Shown in pieces: positions 56,681-64,000 of a stretch of 64,000 bases of DNA (its first letter is position 1; each line of letters starts with the position of its first letter). This stretch comes from Gammaproteobacteria bacterium (GTDB lineage: Bacteria; Pseudomonadota; Gammaproteobacteria; Ga0077536). The notes under the pieces were generated by a model. The model was not told where the DNA came from, searched no databases, and worked only from the letters and a program-made list of their open reading frames with translations. Position numbers and translations under genes: made by a program. The stretch is from positions 17,703-81,702 of the forward strand of contig JADLGE010000088.1 of the NCBI GenBank assembly GCA_020849475.1, written 5' to 3'.

Positions 56681-57276
56681 AACCGCGCGCCGCGCGCGGT
56701 TTCACCTTGCTGGAATTGCTGGTGGCGGTCAGCATCTTCGCGGTGCTGGCGACCTTGAGCTATGGCAGCGTGCGTCATCTGTTGTCCTTCGACGACGGCC
56801 TCAAGACCACTACGCGGCGCTACGAAGCCTTGCGTTTCGCGGTCGCCATCATGGAGCAGGATTTCGCCGCGCTCGCGCCGCGCAGCGTGCGTGACGCACT
56901 CGGCGCCCCCGAACCGGCCCTGCGCGCCGGCTTGAAAGGCGAACTGCTGACCTTCACGCGGCGCATGCCCGATCTCGGCCCCTATGACGCCGGGCCGGCA
57001 CTGCGGCGCGTGCGTTACCGCGTGCATGACGGCGACCTGTACCGCGACGTGTGGGACGTGCTCGACCGCACCCAGGACACCGGCTTTCGCAGCCAGCGCC
57101 TGTTGCGCGGTGTGAAAGATCTCAAGCTGCGCTTTTTCGAAAGCGGCGCATGGGTGGAATTCTGGCCGCGCGACGACAACGCCGTCAGTCAGGGCGAGCT
57201 GCCCCACGGCATCGAATTTACACTCGAGATGCGCGACGCGCGCAGCCTGCGGCGCGTGCTGGCGAGGCCGGGTTGA
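56677..57276 (+). CDS. gspJ: Type II secretion minor pseudopilin GspJ
   Basis: 199 residues. RG|FTLLELLVAVSIFAVLAT with Glu5, then the GspJ body: FAVAIMEQDFAALAPRSVRD, LTFTRRMPDLGP, LRRVRYRVHDGDLYRDVWDV and LRFFESGAWVEFWP. Component of the pseudopilus tip. Overlaps gspI by four bases and gspK by one. Confidence 0.93.
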   Translation: MKPRAARGFTLLELLVAVSIFAVLATLSYGSVRHLLSFDDGLKTTTRRYEALRFAVAIMEQDFAALAPRSVRDALGAPEPALRAGLKGELLTFTRRMPDLGPYDAGPALRRVRYRVHDGDLYRDVWDVLDRTQDTGFRSQRLLRGVKDLKLRFFESGAWVEFWPRDDNAVSQGELPHGIEFTLEMRDARSLRRVLARPG

Positions 57277-58526
57277 TGAGGGCCCGCGTGAGACAACAGG
57301 GCATGGCCATCCTCGGCGCCTTGATAGTCATCGTGATCGTGGTCGGCCTCGTGACCAGCATCGGCATGCGTGCCTCGCATAGCATCGCCGCCACTGCGCG
57401 TACGTTTGAAGCGCGCAATGCCGATGGCGTGTTCGAAAGCTTGGAGCACGATGCGCGCCGCGTGCTGGCCGAGGATGGTCGCAAAGAGCCCTACGACGCC
57501 TTGAACGAAGCGTGGGCCAAGGTGCTGCTCAAGACCAGGCGCAGCGACGGCCAGGGCGAGGCGCATCTGCGCGATGCGCAGGGCCTGTTCAATCTGCGCG
57601 ATATTTCCTTCGATGCCGACGTGGTCGCGCAGGCCGGCAATGCCGGCGCCATGCCCGAGCCGCCACTGGAATCCCCGGCCGATGGCGCCACGCAGGCGGC
57701 TGCCGGTGGTGAAGAAGCGGCGCTCGGCGGCGGTGTCGGTGGCGCTCTGGCGCCGCGCCCGACCTTGCGGCCCGGCGCCACGCCACCCGTTGCTGGGCCA
57801 GGAGCACAGCGCGGCGCCGCGCAGCAAGGCGGAGACAACATGGGCATGGTGGCGCTGGCGGCGGTGCCCGGCGTGGCGTCGTCCGGTGCGGCCGGCGCCG
57901 CTGCAGGGCAGGGCGAGGAAGGCCTGCAATTGAGCCCTCAGCAAATTGCCATCGCGCGCTTTGCCCTGCTGTTGCGCAATCTCGACATCGACGACGCGGT
58001 GCTGCCCGCCATTCTCGACTGGATGGACACCGACACCGACGAGCGTTTTCCCAACGGCGCCGAAGACGATTACTACAGCCGTATGAAGCCGCCCTATCGC
58101 ACCGCCAACCATGCCCTGGAGGATGTCAGTGAACTCAAACTCATTCGCGGCATCGACGACAAAGTGTTCGCCAAGCTCAAGCCCTTCGTCACGGTGCTGC
58201 CGGGCGCGACGCCCATCAACGTCAACACCGCACCGGCCGAGATCCTCATGAGCCTGTCGCCGGCCATGGACAGAGCCACCGCCAATCTCGTCATCGAAGC
58301 GCGCAAGGTCAGGCCGTTTCGCAGCATCGCCGAGTTTCGCGCCCTACCGATGTTGCTCGGCCGCCCGCTGGTGTCGCAGGGGCTGACGGTGAGCAGTGAA
58401 TACTTCAAGCTTGAGATGGATGTCACCAGCGGCCAGACGGTGCTGGCGGCGCGCGCGCTGCTTGCCCGGCGCGATGGTGATAACGTCACACTGGTGAGCC
58501 GTGACAAGGGATTTTTCGATGAGTGA
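57276..58526 (+). CDS. gspK: Type II secretion minor pseudopilin GspK, with a long Gly/Ala-rich insert
   Basis: 416 residues. Leader RQQG|MAILGALIVIVIV lacks Glu5, as is normal for GspK. The conserved DAQGLFNLRDIS (about 100-111) and the later LDWMDTDTDERFPNGAEDDY, NVNTAPAEILMSL and FRALPMLLG are GspK features. Between them, about residues 119-218, is a low-complexity stretch rich in Gly, Ala, Pro and Gln that most family members lack. GspK caps the pseudopilus tip. The ATG shares one base with the gspJ stop. Confidence 0.92.
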   Translation: MRARVRQQGMAILGALIVIVIVVGLVTSIGMRASHSIAATARTFEARNADGVFESLEHDARRVLAEDGRKEPYDALNEAWAKVLLKTRRSDGQGEAHLRDAQGLFNLRDISFDADVVAQAGNAGAMPEPPLESPADGATQAAAGGEEAALGGGVGGALAPRPTLRPGATPPVAGPGAQRGAAQQGGDNMGMVALAAVPGVASSGAAGAAAGQGEEGLQLSPQQIAIARFALLLRNLDIDDAVLPAILDWMDTDTDERFPNGAEDDYYSRMKPPYRTANHALEDVSELKLIRGIDDKVFAKLKPFVTVLPGATPINVNTAPAEILMSLSPAMDRATANLVIEARKVRPFRSIAEFRALPMLLGRPLVSQGLTVSSEYFKLEMDVTSGQTVLAARALLARRDGDNVTLVSRDKGFFDE

Positions 58527-59709
58527 CACCTTACTGGCCACGCTGCGCGCCGCCGATCTGGCGACCCTGTGTTGGCGTGACGACGGCGGCGCCGCGCATG
58601 AAGGCAGCTTCGCCGAATTTGCCAACGCCCTCGGCGCGCGTAGCTGCGTGGTGCTGGTCGACGCGACGCTGGTCAGCCTCATGCGCGTCGAACTGCCGGT
58701 CAGCGATCTGCGCACCGCGCGCCAGGCCGCGCCCTACGCGGTCGAAGAGCAGCTGGCGCAATCCCTGGACGAACTGCATTTCGCCTTGGCGGCCGAAGGC
58801 AATGGCCGCTACGTGGTGGCGGCGCTGGCCAAAGACCTGCGCGAACAATTGCGCGAGGCCTTGCACAGTCACGGCCTGCAGCCGCGCCTGGTTATTGCCG
58901 AACAATGCGCGCTGCCCTGTGCGCCGCACAGCTGGACCGTGACGCTCGAGGGTCAGGATGTGCTGCTGCGTATCGAGCGCGGCGTCGCCTTCAAGACCAC
59001 GCTGTCGGAACTCGGCCATTTGATACCGCTGCTGCGCCAGCAGTTTCCCGATACCGCCAGGGTGGTGGTGCATGCAGGCGCCGCGCCGGCGGATTTTCCG
59101 CGCGCCGCTTTGCAAGGTCTGGAAGTACTGTGGCAGCCGCTGTTGAGCGATGCGCAGCGTCTTGCCCAGCTTGAACACGAAACCGCGCTGGCGCTGCTCG
59201 ATGCCAGCGCCGATACCGCGCTGGTCGCCAAATCGCGACGCCTGTGGCGCATGGCGGCGGTGGTCGCGGCGCTGGCCCTGGTCGCACTGCCGGCCATGCT
59301 GGCCTGGCGTCACGCAGTGCTCGAGCGCAATGAACACGCCGTCTCTGCGCGCAACGACGCGCTGTTCCGCGCGACGTTTCCTGACATCCAGCGCATCGTC
59401 AACCCTCGCGTGCAGGCCGACCAGGCGCTCGCCGCGCTGCGCGCCGGTGCCAGCACCACGCCGCGACTGCTCGATGTCCTGGCACGGCTCGATGCGCTGC
59501 GCGCGAAAAGCTTTCCCCCCGATACGCGCGTGACCCAGGCGGCTTTCGCCAGCGGCGCCCTGGAACTCGGTGTGGAAGTGGCCGGCATGGACGCGGTTGA
59601 AACGCTGCGCAGTGCCTTGAACGACGCCGGTCTCAATGCCGACACACTGAGCGCCGAAGCGAGCGATGGCAAAGTAGTCGCACGCCTGCGCGTGCAGGTG
59701 GGTTCGTGA
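58519..59709 (+). CDS. gspL: Type II secretion inner-membrane platform protein GspL
   Basis: 396 residues. The N-terminal cytoplasmic actin-like domain (VVLVDATLVSLMRVELPV, ARQAAPYAVEEQLAQSLDEL) binds GspE. A single membrane helix follows (MAAVVAALALVALPAMLAW, about 243-263), then a periplasmic ferredoxin-like domain. Begins 8 bases inside gspK and its stop overlaps gspM. The N-terminal SxxxW-poor start is shorter than in Vibrio EpsL. Confidence 0.88.
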   Translation: MSDTLLATLRAADLATLCWRDDGGAAHEGSFAEFANALGARSCVVLVDATLVSLMRVELPVSDLRTARQAAPYAVEEQLAQSLDELHFALAAEGNGRYVVAALAKDLREQLREALHSHGLQPRLVIAEQCALPCAPHSWTVTLEGQDVLLRIERGVAFKTTLSELGHLIPLLRQQFPDTARVVVHAGAAPADFPRAALQGLEVLWQPLLSDAQRLAQLEHETALALLDASADTALVAKSRRLWRMAAVVAALALVALPAMLAWRHAVLERNEHAVSARNDALFRATFPDIQRIVNPRVQADQALAALRAGASTTPRLLDVLARLDALRAKSFPPDTRVTQAAFASGALELGVEVAGMDAVETLRSALNDAGLNADTLSAEASDGKVVARLRVQVGS

Positions 59710-60200
59710 TGCGCGCCTGGTTTGAAAGTCGTAACGAGTCGGAAAAACGCCTGCTGACGCTCGCTGCGCTGGTCGTGGCGGGCGCGCTCTATTTCCTGTT
59801 GGTGATCGACCCCATGAGCCAGGCCAATGCGCGCCTCGCCACGCGCTTGAGTGCCGCGCAGGAACTCCAAGCCCATCTCAGCAAGCTCGCCGATGAAATG
59901 AAGTCCTTGGGCGGCGCCGCCAGCAAACAGCGCACCACGCTGCCGCCGGGCGCATCGCTGTTGAACGTGGTCACCACCAGCGCCCATGCCGCCGGCGTGC
60001 AGCAGCACACCAAGAAGATGGCGCCGGTAGGGGCCAATGCCCTGTCGCTCTATCTCGACGACATGCCGTTCAATGAACTCGCCCAATGGCTGGTCAACCT
60101 CGACCAACAACAAGGCATAGAAGTAGAACGCGCCACCATCGAAGCCCTGCCCGTCATCGGCACCGTGCGCGCCGATCTGACCTTGAAAGCCAGACTGTAG
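59709..60200 (+). CDS. gspM: Type II secretion inner-membrane protein GspM
   Basis: 163 residues. N-terminal cytoplasmic turn and one membrane helix (LLTLAALVVAGALYFLLVIDP), a coiled-coil stretch and a periplasmic ferredoxin-like domain ending FNELAQWLVNLDQQQGIEVE. Partner of GspL in the assembly platform. GTG 59706 or ATG 59709 are both possible; the ATG shares one base with the gspL stop. Last gene of the + strand set; no gspN follows. Confidence 0.88.
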   Translation: MRAWFESRNESEKRLLTLAALVVAGALYFLLVIDPMSQANARLATRLSAAQELQAHLSKLADEMKSLGGAASKQRTTLPPGASLLNVVTTSAHAAGVQQHTKKMAPVGANALSLYLDDMPFNELAQWLVNLDQQQGIEVERATIEALPVIGTVRADLTLKARL

Positions 60201-60212
60201 GCACCGCGTTTT

Positions 60213-60280
60213 GAATGTCAGGCTAAAGCCTGACCCACAAGGGCTGTCTCCTGTGTGGATCAGACTTCAGTCTGACATTC
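60213..60280. repeat. REP-like inverted pair, family B
   Basis: TGTCAGGCTAAAGCCTGACC and GATCAGACTTCAGTCTGACA face each other across about 20 bases between the convergent ends of gspM and gspF; probably also a bidirectional terminator. Confidence 0.85.
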
Positions 60281-60306
60281 AACCGCTTGGCTCTGAGCAA
60301 TGGGCT

Positions 60307-61524
60307 TCAAACCAACCGATTCATATCAAAAATCGGCAGCAAAATCGCCAGCACGATCACCAGCACCACCGCGCCCATCAACAAAATGAGCAGCGGTTCG
60401 GCGAGGCCCATCATCACGGCTATCTTGAGTTGCATGCTGCGCTCATGCGCGTCGGCGGCGGAGTCGAGCATCTTGGGTAGTTCGCCGGAGTTCTCGCCGT
60501 TGGCGACGAGGTGGGCGAGGAGGGGCGGGAAACCTGTTACGCGTGCGAGGCCCTGACTCAGGGCCGCGCCTTCGCGCACGCGTTCGATGGCGGCTTCGAG
60601 TTCCAGATGCGTGCTGCTGTTGCTGACGGACTTGGCGGCGATGTGCAAAGCTTCGAGCATCGGCAGGCCACTGCCGAGCAGAATCGCCAGGGTGCGGGCG
60701 AAACGTCCGGCATCGGCTTCGCGGATGAGGGTGCCTAGCAAGGCCAGGCGCAGCAGCATGCGATGCAGCGCGAGCCGTGGCGCGGGGCGCGCGAAGAATG
60801 CTCGCACGCCAAAGCCCAGGCCAATCAAGGCCAGCACCAGCACCACGCCCCATTGGCGCATGAAGCCGCTGACCGCAATCAAGCCGCGCGTCAGCGCCGG
60901 CAGTTCGCGGTTCATCTGGCTGAAGACCTTCACCACTTCCGGCACCACGTAACCCAACAGGCCGCTGACCACCGCAATCGCCACCACCGTCAGCACGGTC
61001 GGATAAATCATCGCCACTTTCAGCCGCTGTGCGACGCGCTGGCGCTCTTCCATGAAGTCGGCCAGACGCGCGAGCACGGTGGGTAGATGGCGGGTCTGTG
61101 CACCGGCCGCAATGGTCGCGCGATACACCGGCGGGAAAATCTTCGGAAACTGGTCGAGGCCGGCAGCGAGGCCATGGCCTTCGAGCACGCGCGCCCGCAC
61201 ATCGAGCGCCACGCGTTTGAAATCCGCGCTTTCCGATTGCTTCGACAATGCCGTCAAGGCGTCGTCGAGCGGCAGTCCGGAATTCAACAGCGTGCCGAGC
61301 AGGCGCGTGAACAGCACCACCTGATCGCCGCCCAAGCGCGCGCTGCGTTTGAAGCTGCGCGCCGCGCCGCCTTCACCCGGCGTGCGCCGGCTGCTTTCAA
61401 CGCTGAGCGGCACCAAGCCCTGGTCACGCAGACGCTGGCGTGCCTGTTGTTCGGTGTCGGCCTCGGTCACGCCGCGCTGGCGTGCGCCGCTCGCGGTCAG
61501 GGCTAGGTAGTCATAGGCCGGCAT
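60307..61524 (-). CDS. gspF: Type II secretion inner-membrane protein GspF
   Basis: 405 residues, standard length. N-terminal YDYLALTASGARQRGVTEAD, two tandem T2SSF domains (FTRLLGTLLNSGLPLDDALT and FARTLAILLGSGLPMLEALH) and three membrane helices, ending LLILLMGAVVLVIVLAILLP. Polytopic core of the assembly platform, contacted by GspE and GspL. It starts 14 bases after gspE. Confidence 0.95.
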   Translation of the reverse strand: MPAYDYLALTASGARQRGVTEADTEQQARQRLRDQGLVPLSVESSRRTPGEGGAARSFKRSARLGGDQVVLFTRLLGTLLNSGLPLDDALTALSKQSESADFKRVALDVRARVLEGHGLAAGLDQFPKIFPPVYRATIAAGAQTRHLPTVLARLADFMEERQRVAQRLKVAMIYPTVLTVVAIAVVSGLLGYVVPEVVKVFSQMNRELPALTRGLIAVSGFMRQWGVVLVLALIGLGFGVRAFFARPAPRLALHRMLLRLALLGTLIREADAGRFARTLAILLGSGLPMLEALHIAAKSVSNSSTHLELEAAIERVREGAALSQGLARVTGFPPLLAHLVANGENSGELPKMLDSAADAHERSMQLKIAVMMGLAEPLLILLMGAVVLVIVLAILLPIFDMNRLV

Positions 61525-61538
61525 GGGGGGCTAAGCGC

Positions 61539-63008
61539 TCAGCTCGCGGTGGTGACGCGAATCAATTCCTCGGCGGTGGTCTCGCCGGCCAGCACCTTGT
61601 CGCGACCGTTGTCGAACAGGCTCGGCGAATGGCGACGCACATAGGTTTCGATGGCCTGTTCGCCGGCGTTGTCGTGAATGAGGCGCCGCACTTCCTTGTC
61701 GATGGACACAAACTCGTAAATTGCGGTGCGACCACGAAAACCTATCTGCATGCATTTCGCGCAGCCGGCCGCTTCATACACGGTGTGATTGGCCAGCGCT
61801 TCCAGCGGCATGGCAAGGCGCGTCGCCAGCGCCGCGTCGGGCAGCAGAGGCTGGCGGCAATGAAAACACAGCCGCCGCACCAGGCGCTGTGCAAGCACGC
61901 CCACCAGGCTCGACGCCAACAGGAAGGGCTCGGTGCCCATGTCATGCAGGCGCGTCAGCGCGCCGACCGCGGAGTTGGTATGCAAGGTCGATAGCACCAG
62001 GTGGCCGGTCAAGCTCGCCTGGATGGCTATCTGCGCGGTCTCGATATCGCGGATTTCACCGACCATCACCACGTCCGGGTCTTGGCGCAGGATGGCGCGC
62101 AGGCCGCGCGCGAAAGTCATGTCGACCTTGGTGTTGACCTGGGTCTGGGCGATACCGTCGATGTAATACTCAATCGGATCTTCGACCGTCATGATGTTGC
62201 GGCTGCGGTCGTTGATGCGCGCCAGCGCCGCGTACAGCGTGGTGGTCTTGCCGGAGCCGGTAGGCCCGGTGACGAGAAAGATGCCGTGCGGCAAATGAAT
62301 TATTTTATCGATGTTGGCGGTGGTCGGCTCATCCATGCCGATCTGTTCCAACTGCAAGCGGCCGGCCTGCTTGTCGAGCAGACGCAGCACCACCCGTTCG
62401 CCGCTGCCGGAAGGGATGGTCGACACGCGCACGTCCACCGGCCGGTTGGCGATGCGTAAGGAGATGCGGCCGTCCTGCGGCACGCGTTTCTCGGCGATGT
62501 CGAGCTTGGCCATGATCTTGATGCGCGACACCAAGAGCGGGCCGATGGCGGCCGGCGGCTCCATGATCTGGCGCAGCACGCCGTCCACGCGCAAGCGAAT
62601 GGACAAGCGCGATTCAAACGGCTCGATGTGGATGTCGGATGCGTTCTCGCGAATGGCTTCGCTGATCACGCCGTTGATGAGGCGGATGATCGGCGCGTCG
62701 TCGGCGCTTTCCAATAGATCGGTCGGCTCGCGCAGTTCATCGGCCAGATCGGCCAGGTTGAATTCTTCACCCAGGTCCGCCATCGACTGGCCATTACTCT
62801 GTGCGCTGCCTTCATAGGCACGCTGCAATTCGGTTTCGAACTGGTCGTCGGACAAGGGCACCAGCGGCAGCGGGCCGCCAGCCAGGCGCTGGGTCTCGGC
62901 CAGCGCCGTCACCGGCGCGCCGACGCGATACACCATCACGCGCTCCGCGCCGCCCGCTTCGCGCACGAACACACCGTGGCGACGGGCGAAAGCGAAGGGC
63001 ACGTTCAT
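61539..63008 (-). CDS. gspE: Type II secretion ATPase GspE
   Basis: 489 residues. N1/N2 domains, then the ATPase with Walker A LVTGPTGSGKTTTLYAAL, Asp box TVEDPIEYYIDGIAQTQVN, Walker B ILRQDPDVVMVGEIRDIETA, and His box GHLVLSTLHTNSA. The C-terminal zinc element has all four cysteines (CFHCRQ and CAKCMQ). It powers pseudopilus assembly from the cytoplasm. The ATG overlaps the gspD stop by four bases. Confidence 0.96.
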   Translation of the reverse strand: MNVPFAFARRHGVFVREAGGAERVMVYRVGAPVTALAETQRLAGGPLPLVPLSDDQFETELQRAYEGSAQSNGQSMADLGEEFNLADLADELREPTDLLESADDAPIIRLINGVISEAIRENASDIHIEPFESRLSIRLRVDGVLRQIMEPPAAIGPLLVSRIKIMAKLDIAEKRVPQDGRISLRIANRPVDVRVSTIPSGSGERVVLRLLDKQAGRLQLEQIGMDEPTTANIDKIIHLPHGIFLVTGPTGSGKTTTLYAALARINDRSRNIMTVEDPIEYYIDGIAQTQVNTKVDMTFARGLRAILRQDPDVVMVGEIRDIETAQIAIQASLTGHLVLSTLHTNSAVGALTRLHDMGTEPFLLASSLVGVLAQRLVRRLCFHCRQPLLPDAALATRLAMPLEALANHTVYEAAGCAKCMQIGFRGRTAIYEFVSIDKEVRRLIHDNAGEQAIETYVRRHSPSLFDNGRDKVLAGETTAEELIRVTTAS

Positions 63009-64000
63009 TCCAACAGACCGTCCGCCGCTGGCAGGCGCGGCGCTTCTTCACGCAGCAGGCTGCCCTTGCGGCGCGGCTCTTCGGCTTCCTGGCGTTTGCG
63101 CAGCGCGTCGTAGCGGGTGGCGGCGGTGGTCAGATTGCCCTCGCGATCGTTGATGATGGTGGGGCGCAGGAACACCATGAGATTGGTCTTGTTGTGCTGG
63201 TTGCGCGAGTTCTTGAACAAATGGCCGAGCACCGGAATATCGCCCACCCACGGCACTTTCTGATCGTTCTCCGTGAGATTGTTCTGGATGAGCCCGCCCA
63301 ACACCACGATGTCGCTGTTGTCGACCAGCACCGTGGTCTTGATTGAACGCTTGTTGGTGATGAGATCAGAGCCACGGGTCGAGGGGTCGACACTCGACAC
63401 TTCCTGCTCGAGCTCCAGCGTCACCGTGCCGCCTTCGTTGATCTGCGGCTTGACCTTCAAGAGGATGCCGACGTCCTTGCGCTCGATGGTCTGGAAGGGG
63501 TTATCGGGCGTGGTCGCGCTGTTGTTGAACGAGCCGGTGATGAAGGGCACGTTCTGGCCGACCACGATTTCGGCTTCGGCGTTGTCGAGCGTCATGAGGC
63601 TCGGCGTCGACAAGACATTGGTGTAACCGTCGCCGCTGAAGGCATTGAGCAGGGCGCGGATGTCGCCGCCGCGCAGGTAACCGAGCGCGAGGCCGTCGGT
63701 GAAACCGAAAATGCCCTTGCTGACGCTCTTGGCGATTTCGGGCGCGACGTCGCCACCGCTGAAAGAGGAACCCGTGACGACGCCGGTATTGGTCTGGCTG
63801 GTCTTCCACTGAATGCCGAGTTCGGCCTGACTGGTGGTGCTGAGCTCGGCGATGATGCCTTCCACCAGCACCGGGTTGCGACGCACGTCGAGCCGCGCGA
63901 TGACTTCGCGCAGCATCTTCAACTGCCGCGCCGGCGCCTGGATGATGAGGGTGTTGGTTGCTTCATCGGCCTGGATGTTGGCGCCGCCCGGCGTAGCAGC
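63005..64000 (-). CDS. gspD: Type II secretion outer-membrane secretin GspD (C-terminal part)
   Basis: 332 residues are visible and the frame is open to the window edge, so the N-terminus is missing. The N3 repeat end (IQADEATNTLIIQAPARQLK) is followed by the secretin domain: LVEGIIAELSTTSQAELGIQ, LSTPSLMTLDNAEAEIVVGQ and the signature VPWVGDIPVLGHLF. Forms the outer-membrane exit channel. The short S-domain (RRKGSLLREEAPRLPAAD) differs from pullulanase-type secretins, so a dedicated pilotin is not implied. Confidence 0.95.
   Translation of the reverse strand, partial: AATPGGANIQADEATNTLIIQAPARQLKMLREVIARLDVRRNPVLVEGIIAELSTTSQAELGIQWKTSQTNTGVVTGSSFSGGDVAPEIAKSVSKGIFGFTDGLALGYLRGGDIRALLNAFSGDGYTNVLSTPSLMTLDNAEAEIVVGQNVPFITGSFNNSATTPDNPFQTIERKDVGILLKVKPQINEGGTVTLELEQEVSSVDPSTRGSDLITNKRSIKTTVLVDNSDIVVLGGLIQNNLTENDQKVPWVGDIPVLGHLFKNSRNQHNKTNLMVFLRPTIINDREGNLTTAATRYDALRKRQEAEEPRRKGSLLREEAPRLPAADGLLE

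Overview
The window is a gene-dense, GC-rich stretch of bacterial chromosome, almost certainly from a gammaproteobacterium. The linked epmB-efp-epmA set with an EF-P that keeps Lys34, the alanine-zipper Lpp/OprI-type lipoprotein, a MexF-type RND pump, YoaA, ParE/ParC and a GspD-M type II secretion locus all point there. The order and genus cannot be fixed from this sequence alone. There are no rRNA or tRNA genes, insertion sequences, prophage genes or CRISPR arrays that I can see. No gap between genes reaches 300 bases. The longest are about 288 bases (5485-5772), 241 bases (55035-55276) and 237 bases (47814-48050), and each holds structured DNA described below.

Layout. 1-6.9 kb: the end of moaB, a phytase-like esterase, a DUF423 membrane protein, an L,D-transpeptidase facing an Lpp-type lipoprotein, an HNH nuclease coupled to a small exported protein, mazG, and ispA-xseB. 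7.1-9.6 kb: a rubrerythrin / Fe-S oxidoreductase / DUF3501 peroxide-stress operon behind a Fur/PerR-like 7-1-7 palindrome. 9.6-16.6 kb: parE-parC and the epmB | efp-epmA translation-factor modification cluster. 16.7-21.9 kb: a DUF6998-like protein coupled to a YoaA/DinG helicase, a dimeric dUTPase, trxB and a quinone oxidoreductase. 22-27.8 kb: a complete three-gene RND efflux operon. 27.9-33.1 kb: a coupled cassette of a sterol-desaturase-like hydroxylase, an OafA-type acyltransferase and two tandem M14 carboxypeptidase paralogues. 33.2-38.6 kb: metK, ahcY, cytochrome b561, cysS-sufE. 38.6-47.8 kb: an HD-GYP c-di-GMP phosphodiesterase, a long type-2 ileS, an mlaC-like gene, xdhC-mocA, and a receiver-PAS-GGDEF-EAL protein. 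48-55 kb: the moxR-DUF58-DUF4381-batA-batB/C-batD aerotolerance-type operon. 55.2-64 kb: type II secretion genes gspGHIJKLM on + meeting gspDEF on -.

Most of this is housekeeping. The least explained parts are: the hydroxylase-acyltransferase-carboxypeptidase cassette, whose two peptidases carry an unusual HxxxE zinc motif; three intergenic sRNA-like structures, two of which share a C-rich anti-Shine-Dalgarno-like motif; the bacteroidete-style IleRS; and two separate families of palindromic REP-like repeats that occupy different halves of the window.

Intrinsic terminators mostly use GC-rich perfect stems. Translational coupling by ATGA, GTGA or TTGA overlaps is very common. Non-ATG starts (TTG, GTG) are frequent and are noted where they decide a gene start.
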